64,000 nucleotides of DNA from Paludibacteraceae bacterium. GTDB taxonomy: Bacteria > Bacteroidota > Bacteroidia > Bacteroidales > Paludibacteraceae. The notes beneath the pieces were generated by a model, which was not told the DNA's origin, did not search any database, and saw only the letters and a program-made list of their open reading frames with translations. A program made the position numbers and the translations under genes. Shown in pieces: positions 29,071-37,591 of the stretch (the first letter of the stretch is position 1; every line of letters begins with the position of its first letter). The stretch is from the NCBI GenBank assembly GCA_024401565.1, contig JAKSKU010000001.1, positions 1-64,000 of the forward strand. Reading direction: 5' to 3'.

Positions 29071-30867
29071 CTAAATAAACTCTTTAGTTTGTACTTCAAG
29101 CCATGCAATTTCTTCAACATTCAAAAATTTTTTTATTTTTTTTATGACACTTGCATGGTATCCGTTAATCCACTTTTTCTCATCTGAAGTAAGCATCGTA
29201 ACATCAATCAGCTTGCGGTCGTACGGACATAACGTGAGTGTTTCAAATTCCATAAACTGGCCAAAATCAGTTGTTTCAGCTCTCTTTACCGCAAGCATAT
29301 TTTCAATTCGTATGCCCCACTTCCCTGTTCTGTAAAGTCCTGGTTCATCAGTTATGAACATGCCTTCCTCTAATTCGAAATCCGAACTTTTCTTACTCAT
29401 CGACTGTGGCCCTTCATGCACTCCAAGGAAATGGCCGACTCCGTGTCCTGTGCCATGGCCATAGTTAAGCCCAGACTGCCACAAATATTGGCGTGCCAAT
29501 GTATCCAACTGAAAACCAGCCGTTCCAACTGGAAATTTAGCCATCTGCAATGCAATATGGCCTTTTAGCACTAAAGTGTAGTCTCTTTTCTGTTCTGCTG
29601 ACGGTGCATCTGTTAAGCTGACGGTGCGTGTTATATCAGTTGTGCCACCGAGATAATTTCCGCCAGTATCTATCAGAATGATATTGTTTGGAGTCAGTTC
29701 ATAATCTCTGCCCTTCTCTGCCGAATAATGTACGATGGCTCCGTGATCAGCAAAACCAGCGATCGTGTCAAAACTCTCACATACATACTCTTTGGAATTT
29801 TTTCTCAACTCGGATATCTTGTCTGCCACATCTGTCTCGCGCAACTTGTTGTTTCGGTTCTTTTCCAACCACATCAAAAGACGTACTAATGCTACGCCAT
29901 CGTCTATCATTATCCGTCTTTCACACTCAAGCTGGACGCTGTTCTTCACAGCCTTCTGTCTTTCAATATACCTATGCTTTGACGCAATGGTATCGCTCAA
30001 AAGTCGGGACGTGGCGACGTTGCATTTTGCATTTTCAACCAGCACAGCAACGCCTTTCAAATCTTCACGCAAATACTGTGCGAATGCCGAATATGAAGCT
30101 ACGTTTATGCCATTCGCACTTAAATATAGTTCTACCTCATCCGTCATTTTTTCGACATCCACAAAGAGTGTCGAACTATCTTTTTCTATAATTAAATATG
30201 AATAGAAAATTGGCGTGCACAATGAATCCGCACCACGGAGATTAGTGACCCAGGCAATTTCATCCAGCGTCGACACGAGCATCGCGTCAGCGTTTTCCGA
30301 TCTCATAAACTCACGGCATTTACCAATCTTTGATTTCACTGATTCTCCTGAATACTTCTCCGCATGGACAAACAGTTTTGCATCAGACATCTTCGGTCTG
30401 CAGCCAAACCATAACGATTCATATAAATCTTCGTCGTAGGAAATCTTCACGACTTTATTGGAAAATCCATCATCTGGGCAACCACAAGGGATTGCCCCAA
30501 CATTCATAAATTCTTTTTCTTCCGACAGAGACGTGTTCCATGGATTAAGGGCAATCACATCGCCATTCTTCAAAACAGATGAAAGGAACTCAGGTATTGA
30601 AGCCTCACACTCCTGCTTCACCATTCTTATTCCAGCAGGTTTCAACTGTTCTGCCGCCTGAAGATAATATCTTGAATCAGTCCAAAGAGCAGCGTCATCA
30701 TTAGTGACAACAAGAGTGCCGTTTGAACCGTCGAAACCACTCAAAAAAGAGCGCAAGCAGAAACAATCAGCCGGATATTCGCTAAAATGAGGATCACTGT
30801 CGCCCACCACTATAGCAGCGGCACCACGTTCCGCCATAAGCCCACGGATTTTTCCAATTTCAATCAT
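29071..30867 (-). CDS. Xaa-Pro aminopeptidase, M24 family
   Basis: Cytoplasmic metallopeptidase removing N-terminal residues before proline; 598 residues from ATG 30867 (MIEIGKIRGLMAERG). The frame opens 14 codons earlier, but that segment is not homologous in type. The long three-domain form has two creatinase-like N-terminal domains and a pita-bread catalytic domain. Metal ligands are visible: Asp in IDTGGNYLGGTTDITRT (two Asp), His in HGTGHGVGHFLGVHEGP, and Glu in TDEPGLYRTG and GIRIENM. It is divergent from topA, with a spacer of about 105 bp. Confidence 0.92.
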   Translation of the reverse strand: MIEIGKIRGLMAERGAAAIVVGDSDPHFSEYPADCFCLRSFLSGFDGSNGTLVVTNDDAALWTDSRYYLQAAEQLKPAGIRMVKQECEASIPEFLSSVLKNGDVIALNPWNTSLSEEKEFMNVGAIPCGCPDDGFSNKVVKISYDEDLYESLWFGCRPKMSDAKLFVHAEKYSGESVKSKIGKCREFMRSENADAMLVSTLDEIAWVTNLRGADSLCTPIFYSYLIIEKDSSTLFVDVEKMTDEVELYLSANGINVASYSAFAQYLREDLKGVAVLVENAKCNVATSRLLSDTIASKHRYIERQKAVKNSVQLECERRIMIDDGVALVRLLMWLEKNRNNKLRETDVADKISELRKNSKEYVCESFDTIAGFADHGAIVHYSAEKGRDYELTPNNIILIDTGGNYLGGTTDITRTVSLTDAPSAEQKRDYTLVLKGHIALQMAKFPVGTAGFQLDTLARQYLWQSGLNYGHGTGHGVGHFLGVHEGPQSMSKKSSDFELEEGMFITDEPGLYRTGKWGIRIENMLAVKRAETTDFGQFMEFETLTLCPYDRKLIDVTMLTSDEKKWINGYHASVIKKIKKFLNVEEIAWLEVQTKEFI

Positions 30868-30972
30868 ATCATTCAACAAGTTTTCAAAAATATGCCAAAG
30901 AAAACGCAAAAATATGAGTATTTGATAGATTTTTTATCTTTCTTTGCAAAAAAGAATTTTTTGGTACGTAAA

Positions 30973-33378
30973 ATGCACAAGAATTTAGTCATAGTAGAGT
31001 CTCCAGCGAAAGCAAAGACAATTGGGAAATTTCTAGGGAAAGAATACGTCGTAAAATCGAGTTACGGACATATTCGCGACCTTAAGAAAAGTGGGATGTC
31101 AATCAATCTTGACAACAACTACGAACCACTTTACGAGATTCCCGATGACAAAAAGGAATTGGTAGACGACTTAATAAAAGAGGCAAAAGACGCGGACATC
31201 GTATGGCTGGCATCCGATGAGGACCGTGAGGGAGAGGCTATCGCTTGGCACTTGTTTAATGTGCTCAAACTAAAGAAGGAGAACACAAGACGTATCGTTT
31301 TCCACGAAATCACAAAGACAGCCATTCTTCACGCTATCGAAAACCCACGCGATATCGACGACAACTTGGTTTCTGCGCAGCAAGCGCGACGTGTGTTGGA
31401 TAGAATCGTTGGTTTTGAGCTTTCTCCTGTGCTATGGAAAAAAGTTCGTCCATCATTGTCGGCCGGACGCGTGCAGTCGGTAACAGTACGTCTGATTGTA
31501 GACAGAGAAAAAGAGATTCAGAATTTCGTCAGTGAATCTTCATTCAGAATACAAGCCATATTTAATATAGTAGACAGCAAGGGCAAAAGCTCTACACTAA
31601 AAGCGGAACTTCCTCAGAGAATCAAGACCGAAGCAGAGGCAAAAGCTTTCTTGGAAAAATGTAAGAGTGCTCAGTTCAAGGTTTCGGACATAAGTGTGAA
31701 GCCTATCAAAAGAGGTCCCGCAGCACCTTTCATCACGTCTACACTACAGCAGGAAGCCGCTCGAAAGCTTGGTTTCTCTGTAAATATGACGATGTCGCTT
31801 GCTCAGCAGTTGTATGAGGCAGGACAGATCACATATATGCGTACCGATTCCGTGAATCTTTCCGATTTAGCCATCAACACTGCAAAAAAGGCTATCAGCG
31901 AATCTATGGGCGAGAAGTACTCTCAGCCAAGACGTTTCACCGCGAAGGCAAAGGGTGCTCAGGAGGCTCACGAGGCCATCCGCCCTACTTATTTGGAAAA
32001 TAAAACGATAGAAGGCAACAACAACCTTCAAAAACTATATGATCTTATCTGGAAACGCACAATCGCGTCTCAGATGGCAGACGCAGAAATCGAAAGAACA
32101 ACAGTAAGCATCGATTGTGGAGACGACACATATAAGTTTACTGCTGACGGTGAGGTAGTCAAGTTCGACGGTTTCCTAAAGGTTTACCAGGAGAGCAAGG
32201 AGAACGCAGAAGACGAGAACACATCCATTCTGCCTCCACTTAACAAGGGCATGATTCTTTCCCAGCCAAAAGAGATCAACGCTGTGGAACGATTCACACA
32301 GCATCCTCCACGCTACAGCGAGGCATCACTCGTGCATAAGCTAGAGGAGCTTGGCATTGGACGTCCGTCTACATACGCGCCAACAATCTCCACTATCCAG
32401 AACAAAGAGTATGCGGAGAAGCGTGACTTGGAAGGTCAGAAACGTAGCTTCCACACATTGGTTCTTAAGAACAATGAGATCACAGCGACTACCGAAACAG
32501 AAACTTTCGGAGCTGACAGAAAGAAACTTGTGCCTACAGACACGGCAATCGTTGTAAACGAATTCCTGACTGAATACTTCCCTGACATTCTCGACTATAA
32601 CTTCACAGCGAAAATCGAGAACAAGTTTGACGAGGTAGCAGAAGGAAATGTGAAGTGGGAGAACATGATCGATGATTTCTATCACGATTTCCACCCTCTT
32701 GTAGAAGACGCCTCACAGATCAGCGAGAGAAAGAACGGCATGCGCAAGCTTGGTGTTGACCCAGCAAGCGGCAAGGACGTGTTTGTCAAGATTGCTCGTT
32801 TCGGAGCTATCGCACAGATCGGAGCCACTGAAGACGAAGAGAAACCTCGTTTCGCTTCACTACGTAAAAACCAGCACCTTGAGACAATCACACTGGAAGA
32901 GGCCTTGGATTTGTTCAAGCTTCCTCGTACAGTCGGCACTTACGAGAATACAGAATTGGTCGTTGCGGTCGGACGTTTCGGTCCATACATCAAACATGCA
33001 GGCCAGGCATATTCTCTTGCCAAAACTTATGATCCGCTAGCAGTCACTAACGAAGACTGCATCAAGATCATCGAGTCTAAACGTGAGGAGCAGAGAAACA
33101 AAGTAATCAATAAGTTTGACGACAATGGTGTAGAGATCGAAGTGCTAAACGGCAGATTCGGCCCGTATATAGCCAGAGACGGTGTGAACTACAAGATTGC
33201 CAAAGGCACCGATGCCAAGGAGTTGACAATAGACGACTGCCGTAAGATCATCGCAGAGCAGGCAGACAAAGCCCCTGCTAAAAAGGCAAGAACAACTAAA
33301 ACAACGTCTAAGACAACTACAAAAGCAGCGTCGACAAAGACAGCAGCAAAGAAGAGCACAAAGAAAAGTGCAGAATAA
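30973..33378 (+). CDS. topA: DNA topoisomerase I
   Basis: Type IA topoisomerase that relaxes negative supercoils; 801 residues from ATG 30973 (MHKNLVIVESPAKAKTIGKF), where family homology begins; the open frame extends 62 codons upstream across the divergent promoter region and is not used. The TOPRIM acidic residues (ASDEDREGEAIAWH), the active-site Tyr (QITYMRTDSVNLS) and the later C-terminal topoisomerase repeats (GRFGPYIKHAG, NGRFGPYIARDG) are intact. A Lys/Thr/Ala-rich tail of about 40 residues ends the protein, probably a DNA-binding extension. Confidence 0.97.
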   Translation: MHKNLVIVESPAKAKTIGKFLGKEYVVKSSYGHIRDLKKSGMSINLDNNYEPLYEIPDDKKELVDDLIKEAKDADIVWLASDEDREGEAIAWHLFNVLKLKKENTRRIVFHEITKTAILHAIENPRDIDDNLVSAQQARRVLDRIVGFELSPVLWKKVRPSLSAGRVQSVTVRLIVDREKEIQNFVSESSFRIQAIFNIVDSKGKSSTLKAELPQRIKTEAEAKAFLEKCKSAQFKVSDISVKPIKRGPAAPFITSTLQQEAARKLGFSVNMTMSLAQQLYEAGQITYMRTDSVNLSDLAINTAKKAISESMGEKYSQPRRFTAKAKGAQEAHEAIRPTYLENKTIEGNNNLQKLYDLIWKRTIASQMADAEIERTTVSIDCGDDTYKFTADGEVVKFDGFLKVYQESKENAEDENTSILPPLNKGMILSQPKEINAVERFTQHPPRYSEASLVHKLEELGIGRPSTYAPTISTIQNKEYAEKRDLEGQKRSFHTLVLKNNEITATTETETFGADRKKLVPTDTAIVVNEFLTEYFPDILDYNFTAKIENKFDEVAEGNVKWENMIDDFYHDFHPLVEDASQISERKNGMRKLGVDPASGKDVFVKIARFGAIAQIGATEDEEKPRFASLRKNQHLETITLEEALDLFKLPRTVGTYENTELVVAVGRFGPYIKHAGQAYSLAKTYDPLAVTNEDCIKIIESKREEQRNKVINKFDDNGVEIEVLNGRFGPYIARDGVNYKIAKGTDAKELTIDDCRKIIAEQADKAPAKKARTTKTTSKTTTKAASTKTAAKKSTKKSAE

Positions 33379-33389
33379 ATATTTATCGC

Positions 33390-33500
33390 TCCACGGATAG
33401 CCCAAGGCCAACCGTGGAACGGTTGTTTTAACAGCCAATGGTTGATTTTCACGCAGTGAGAAATTGCTACCGTTGGAAAACAATGATTATATTTTATAGG
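33390..33500. other. structured intergenic region between topA and hisIE
   Basis: This gap holds several dyads: TCCACGG (33390-33396) with CCGTGGA (33412-33418), TCAC/GTGA around 33451-33461, and repeated CCAATGG / CCGTTGG-type words. The stems suggest a folded leader RNA for the gene at 33509 or a small dispersed repeat. I do not recognise a riboswitch class and there is no strong terminator. Confidence 0.4.
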
Positions 33501-33508
33501 CTAAAGAT

Positions 33509-34084
33509 ATGGCAAATACAATGATTCCTGCTTGCGTGCAAGACGAGAGAAACAGCAAAGTGCTACGCATCGGTTTCGTGACAGAGGAGACAATCTCTAA
33601 GATGGAGAGCTCAAAAGTAGTCATGCTCCACAACCCAGCTACAGGCTCAGACGAGAATGTGTTGGCAGGAGAATACAACGACACAATGGAAGTGGCAGAG
33701 ATCCAAAAGTCGGCAGCTGGCGACAGCGTGCTTATCCAGGCTCTTCCAAAGGGTTCAACTACCGGAGCCAACCAATTCCTTGGTTCGAAGAACGTGAAGG
33801 ATCTTGCGTTCCTGACTGAGCTTCAGGACTTCATCGAGAAGCGTCACGCTGAGATGCCAGAGGGATCATACACAACAAAGCTTTTTAAGGGCGGAGCTCC
33901 AAAGATGTGCAAGAAGGTAGGTGAAGAGGCAATCGAGGCGATTGTAGAGGCCATAAACGGCACAAACGACCAGTTTATCTACGAGTGTTCAGATATGATC
34001 TACCATCTTATCGTATTGCTTACAAGCAAGGGCATCAGAATCGAGGATTTGGCAAGAGAACTTAAGGCAAGACACAAAGGTTAA
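33509..34084 (+). CDS. hisE: HisIE-like protein: intact HisE domain, decayed HisI domain
   Basis: 191 residues. The C-terminal half (from TELQDFIEKRHAEMPEGSYT) is a normal phosphoribosyl-ATP pyrophosphohydrolase: KMCKKVGEEAIEAIVEA, ECSDMIYHLIVLL and RIEDLARELKARH. The N-terminal 105 residues align in layout with the phosphoribosyl-AMP cyclohydrolase (HisI) half of bifunctional HisIE (MIPACVQDERNSKVLRIGFV) but lack its key residues. The FYSR..LW.KGE.SG segment, the DCDxD magnesium site (here SAAGDS) and the two zinc cysteines (expected CHTGxxxC, here STTGANQF) are all replaced. Thus the second-step activity should be lost while the first-step hydrolase is kept. No other his gene is nearby, so the role may not be histidine synthesis. 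Confidence 0.85.
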   Translation: MANTMIPACVQDERNSKVLRIGFVTEETISKMESSKVVMLHNPATGSDENVLAGEYNDTMEVAEIQKSAAGDSVLIQALPKGSTTGANQFLGSKNVKDLAFLTELQDFIEKRHAEMPEGSYTTKLFKGGAPKMCKKVGEEAIEAIVEAINGTNDQFIYECSDMIYHLIVLLTSKGIRIEDLARELKARHKG

Positions 34085-34121
34085 TTTGCAAATGCGGAAT
34101 GATAAATGCAAAATGCAGAAT
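34085..34121 (+). repeat. post-stop micro-repeat tract
   Basis: Directly after the HisIE stop the words AAATGC and AATGCGGAATG / AAATGCAAAATGCAGAA repeat at 7-8 bp spacing, like the tract at 6507-6535. Confidence 0.55.
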
Positions 34122-34141
34122 TGTTCCAAAATCATAAAATT

Positions 34142-34205
34142 GTAGGGGAGGGTTTCAAACCCTCCCGTATTATTTTTCTAAACACGCACGTCCGTGCGTC
34201 TCTAC
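34142..34205. repeat. inverted pair of two different REP-like hairpins
   Basis: GTAG (34142-34145) heads a hairpin with arms GGGAGGGTTT (34146-34155) and AAACCCTCCC (34157-34166). An inverted second hairpin, ACGCAC (34184-34189) and GTGCGT (34194-34199), ends in CTAC (34202-34205). Two unrelated stems with the same outward GTAG head, arranged head to head, imply one element family. Confidence 0.78.
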
Positions 34206-34224
34206 GAGATAAAAAATATATAAA

Positions 34225-35637
34225 ATGAAGAAACTTTTACTTTTCGTATTTTCTCTGATCAACATAATCGCAAACGCACAGGATCTTCATCCTGCAGTAA
34301 AAAAATTCGTTGACGACCCAGGTCTGTTGACTGCAGGTGTGGGCATCTTGGTCAAAGACGTGGAGACAGGAGAGATTGTGGCAGAATACCGCAAGAAGAC
34401 CAACCTTATCCCTGCGTCTATCACAAAACTTATAACTACAGCAGCCGCTTTTGAAATCCTTTCGGACACATTTAGGTTTGAGACCAAAGTGGTGATGGAA
34501 GGACACAAATCAAAAGACTCCACTTTGCACGGCAGCATATACATTATCGGCGGCGGCGACCCATCAATCGCGTCTAAATACAACAAGAGCCCTAACAATT
34601 TCTTCACAAATGCAGCAAACGCTGTCAGCAAAGAGGGAATCAAGAAAGTAGACGGTGCGATGATCGGAGACGCAAGCCTTTACGCCCAATGCGCGCAGAT
34701 GCCAATCTGGCTTGTTGAAGATATCGGCACATACTACGCACCTACTCCGTCGGCCATATGTGCCTACGACAATATGATCCGCGTATACGTCAACAACCCA
34801 GAGACTGACTCAATAGCAATCGTTTCGCACACAGTGCCAAACACATCGCTTCTCAACATAAAGGTGATCAACAAAGACACTCCATACAGAGTGATGGCGA
34901 CAGACTATTCATGGAACAAGACTATCGAAGGTCCGTTTGCAGTGGGCAAAGTACAGGAAATCATATCAGAGAATCCGGAACCTGCTCTATTCGTGGCCGA
35001 CAATGTCGAGCAAATTCTGAAAGAATCCGGCGTGGAGTTCACAAAGCCAGCGTCTACAACAAGAATAGACGATTTCGCGAAATCGGATTCCTGCAAGCTT
35101 CTGTACACTCACTACTCAGCTCCTCTATCGGAAATCATACGTGAGACAAACTTCCACAGCATCAATCTCTATGCAGAAAACATCTTCCTATATCTTGGGC
35201 TACGCAACAGTCTGACTTCATCATATCCGAAATCCATTTCATCAACATTCGGATGGTGGAACGCCCACGGTGTAAATGCGAAAGGGACATATCAGGTAGA
35301 CGGATCTGGATTGAGCATGAAGAACGCCATCAATCCTAACTTCTTCGTTGACGTGCTTATCTATATGAAAAACAAAAGCAAATATGCCAACGCATTCTAC
35401 GAATCTCTTCCTGTATGCGGTGTCAGCGGAACTGTAAAAAGTTTCTTGGCAAACACCCCATTGAAAGGCAAGGCCCATTTCAAGAGCGGAAGTATGGAGA
35501 GAGTGCAGAACTATGCCGGCTATGTGGAACATGGAGACAAGACATACGCCGTATGTCTGATGGTCAACAATTTCTCATGCTCGCGCGCAGAGTTACGCGT
35601 CAAGATGGGCAATATGCTAAAGGAGATTTTCCAATAA
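34225..35637 (+). CDS. dacB: D-alanyl-D-alanine carboxypeptidase/endopeptidase, PBP4 class
   Basis: A periplasmic penicillin-binding protein (class C, family S13) trimming or cleaving peptidoglycan cross-links; 470 residues with signal peptide (residues 1-18, ending ANA). The three active-site motifs are present: SITK (Ser65-Lys68), the SxN box in HSINLYAE and KSG in FKSGSMERVQ. The start ATG 34225 is preceded by the REP pair. A bidirectional terminator follows at 35677-35709. Confidence 0.93.
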   Translation: MKKLLLFVFSLINIIANAQDLHPAVKKFVDDPGLLTAGVGILVKDVETGEIVAEYRKKTNLIPASITKLITTAAAFEILSDTFRFETKVVMEGHKSKDSTLHGSIYIIGGGDPSIASKYNKSPNNFFTNAANAVSKEGIKKVDGAMIGDASLYAQCAQMPIWLVEDIGTYYAPTPSAICAYDNMIRVYVNNPETDSIAIVSHTVPNTSLLNIKVINKDTPYRVMATDYSWNKTIEGPFAVGKVQEIISENPEPALFVADNVEQILKESGVEFTKPASTTRIDDFAKSDSCKLLYTHYSAPLSEIIRETNFHSINLYAENIFLYLGLRNSLTSSYPKSISSTFGWWNAHGVNAKGTYQVDGSGLSMKNAINPNFFVDVLIYMKNKSKYANAFYESLPVCGVSGTVKSFLANTPLKGKAHFKSGSMERVQNYAGYVEHGDKTYAVCLMVNNFSCSRAELRVKMGNMLKEIFQ

Positions 35638-35676
35638 GCAGACGGAGAGAAGACTAAGCAACATTCAAGACAACAC

Positions 35677-35709
35677 AAAAGCCCCGCAAACACGGTTTGC
35701 GGGGCTTTT
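35677..35709. terminator. bidirectional terminator between dacB and the 35716 gene
   Basis: Perfect arms AAAAGCCCCGCAAA (35677-35690) and TTTGCGGGGCTTTT (35696-35709) around a 5-base loop, with A and T runs on both sides; it serves converging genes. Confidence 0.93.
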
Positions 35710-35715
35710 AATCTT

Positions 35716-36156
35716 CTACAAAGGATTACTTACCCAATCGTATTTATCAACGTAATTCTGCACTTTATTTGTCATATAATGATCGTTTATCATTCGGTAT
35801 AATTCTGATAGGATATCCCTTTTCACACCTTCTATATCACAATCATTATCCTCACTGCATTTGCTGTAATTCAGAAAATGTCTTTCTTGCGGCGAAAGGG
35901 CATTATACTCAGCGTCGATCATTTCACAAAAACAATCCCTCAAGCCGCAACTGATCTCTTCAAGGGAAAGCGATTGCATCTTTATAGACAATTTGTCGAC
36001 GTAGCTCATTCCCAAAGCGTCGTAATCATCACCCTCCTCGCCCGTCATCGTCTTGTTCAGTGTCTTTAAAATACGTTTGCACATTCGTCTTTTGATATCG
36101 ACAGCAAACTTATCGCAATTTGCTTCAAACTCATAAATAAAGTCCTTTGCTTCCAT
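35716..36156 (-). CDS. hypothetical protein
   Basis: 146 residues, acidic and mainly helical by composition, with no signal peptide or membrane span. Six Cys and no familiar motif. The frame is clean and has good neighbours: a strong terminator 6 bp after its stop and an A/T-rich leader, so I take it as a real gene. I do not recognise a family, and no function can be proposed from its position between dacB and rpsT. Confidence 0.6.
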   Translation of the reverse strand: MEAKDFIYEFEANCDKFAVDIKRRMCKRILKTLNKTMTGEEGDDYDALGMSYVDKLSIKMQSLSLEEISCGLRDCFCEMIDAEYNALSPQERHFLNYSKCSEDNDCDIEGVKRDILSELYRMINDHYMTNKVQNYVDKYDWVSNPL

Positions 36157-36248
36157 AATAAATTGAATGTTAAGAATGAAGTTTAGATATTGTCATTTAT
36201 GGCGATTAAATCACAGTTAACCAAAACAGGAGATATACAAACACACAA

Positions 36249-36274
36249 AAGGTCTCACTTTTCAGCAAGACCTT
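36249..36274 (-). terminator. rpsT terminator
   Basis: Arms AAGGTCT (36249-36255) and AGACCTT (36268-36274) lie within a longer imperfect dyad (AAACACACAA to the left, TTTGTGTTTT to the right). It lies 40 bp after the rpsT stop. Confidence 0.65.
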
Positions 36275-36313
36275 ATATTTGTGTTTTCTACGATAGATTC
36301 GAGAAATGAAAGA

Positions 36314-36565
36314 TTAGAGCTTGTTAACGTAAACAGCCAATTTTGACTTAAGATTAGAAGCCTTGTTCTTGTGAATAACACGGATCTTAGCCAACTTGTC
36401 TAGCATAGAGCTAACTTTTGGATAAAGCTCTGCTGCCTCTTTCTTGTCAGAAGTTGCACGAAGCTTACGAACTGCATTTCTTGTAGTCTTAGCGTAGTAT
36501 CTGTTGTGCAATCTCTTCTTCTCTGTCTGTCTGATTCTCTTAATAGAAGACTTGTGATTTGCCAT
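36314..36565 (-). CDS. rpsT: 30S ribosomal protein S20
   Basis: An 83-residue three-helix basic protein binding 16S r[23 protein letters not shown] opening, then [20 protein letters not shown] and [19 protein letters not shown]. Length and sequence are typical. It is downstream of two tRNA-Glu genes and may share their promoter. Confidence 0.97.
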   Translation of the reverse strand: MANHKSSIKRIRQTEKKRLHNRYYAKTTRNAVRKLRATSDKKEAAELYPKVSSMLDKLAKIRVIHKNKASNLKSKLAVYVNKL

Positions 36566-36592
36566 TTTTTTTAATAAATGAATTTATATTAG

Positions 36593-36664
36593 TAGCCCAT
36601 AGGAGAGTCGAACTCCTCTTTCAAGAATGAAAATCTTGCGTCCTAGCCGATAGACGAATGGGCC
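36593..36664 (-). tRNA. tRNA-Glu (TTC), copy 1
   Basis: A 72-nt tRNA with acceptor stem GGCCCAT / ATGGGCT, anticodon stem-loop CAAGA TTTTCAT TCTTG and anticodon TTC. It is identical to the copy at 36689-36760. Confidence 0.97.
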
Positions 36665-36688
36665 CCGCAATTAGATTTTCTCTAATTG

Positions 36689-36760
36689 TAGCCCATAGGA
36701 GAGTCGAACTCCTCTTTCAAGAATGAAAATCTTGCGTCCTAGCCGATAGACGAATGGGCC
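36689..36760 (-). tRNA. tRNA-Glu (TTC), copy 2
   Basis: Same sequence as the copy at 36593-36664, separated by a 24-bp spacer that holds the palindrome CAATTAGA / TCTAATTG (36668-36688). Tandem duplication of tRNA-Glu keeps both genes co-transcribed. Confidence 0.97.
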
Positions 36761-36812
36761 TCCTTTATGTCACAAAATCAATAAACTACGTGTCTATTCC
36801 ATTTTGCGACTG

Positions 36813-36820
36813 CAAAGATA
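36813..36820 (-). promoter_or_regulatory. -7 box of the tRNA-Glu pair
   Basis: The minus strand reads TATCTTTG (36820-36813), an exact TAnnTTTG match, about 53 bp upstream of the first tRNA-Glu. The -33 position shows ATTG, three of four consensus bases. Confidence 0.55.
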
Positions 36821-36861
36821 GATATTATTTTCTAAAATCCAATACTTTTGCTCAAAATATT

Positions 36862-37470
36862 TCATTTGCTCTGTTCTCGAGACTTTTCTCCAAGATAGCC
36901 TCCGTGATGACGCTTCGCATACTCCTCATTTGTGAATTTGATCTTTTTCATTGTTCCTACAACAATGATATCTCCTATCACAGTCATCATAGTAGTAGAA
37001 GTGGTTGGTGTCAAGCCGAGCATACATACTTCTTTGGGATTGCCTGTATAAAGACATATATTTGCCTCTTTTGCCAACTGGCTCTCCTTATTTCCTGTGA
37101 TGACGATGAATTTTACGTCTGGACGCAGACCTCTTGCCAAAGCTGTAAGCTCAACAATTTCCCTAGTCTTGCCAGAATTAGAGATCAAAAGCATCACATC
37201 GTTTGGCTGCAGCACTCCCAAATCCCCATGCTGTGCCTCACTTGGATGAAGGAACACCGCAGGAGTACCTGTCGAACTGAATGTTGTGGCGATGTTCATG
37301 GCAATCTGACCAGCTTTTCCCATGCCGCTTGTCACAAGCTTACCTTTCTTTGTATGAACTTGCTCAATAATCAAGTCTACAGCATTTTCATAGTCGTCTG
37401 TAACAGGAAGCGAAAGTATTGCGTTTGCCTCGTGCTCCAATATTTTTTTGATATCTTCTTTCATTGCCAT
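36862..37470 (-). CDS. SIS-domain isomerase, KdsD-like (D-arabinose 5-phosphate isomerase)
   Basis: A 202-residue sugar-phosphate isomerase domain. GKLVTSGMGKAGQIAMNIA, FLHPSEAQHGDLGVL, ISNSGKTREIVEL and the MLGLTPTTSTTMM segment are hallmarks of the KdsD/KpsF/GutQ family that converts ribulose 5-phosphate to arabinose 5-phosphate for Kdo in lipopolysaccharide. The usual pair of C-terminal CBS domains is absent; short CBS-less forms are known from Bacteroides, so this is not a truncation. It has its own strong promoter (37487-37517). Confidence 0.83.
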   Translation of the reverse strand: MAMKEDIKKILEHEANAILSLPVTDDYENAVDLIIEQVHTKKGKLVTSGMGKAGQIAMNIATTFSSTGTPAVFLHPSEAQHGDLGVLQPNDVMLLISNSGKTREIVELTALARGLRPDVKFIVITGNKESQLAKEANICLYTGNPKEVCMLGLTPTTSTTMMTVIGDIIVVGTMKKIKFTNEEYAKRHHGGYLGEKSREQSK

Positions 37471-37486
37471 TTTGATTTGTGGACTG

Positions 37487-37517
37487 CAAAGGTAGTGTCT
37501 AAATATGAAATTTCAAA
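37487..37517 (-). promoter_or_regulatory. promoter of the KdsD-like gene
   Basis: On the minus strand TTTG (37517-37514), 19 bp and TACCTTTG (37494-37487), 16 bp before the start codon, implying a very short leader. Confidence 0.72.
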
Positions 37518-37591
37518 AACTCTCATATACCTTTTATACTTATGTGTCTACTCCAGCTTCTTTTTTCGTATTTGGAAACGTATCAATTCAG

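Noticed and set aside
30787..30972. Extended N-terminus of topoisomerase I
   Set aside because: It crosses the divergent spacer and the opposite gene's start, and the family homology begins at 30973.
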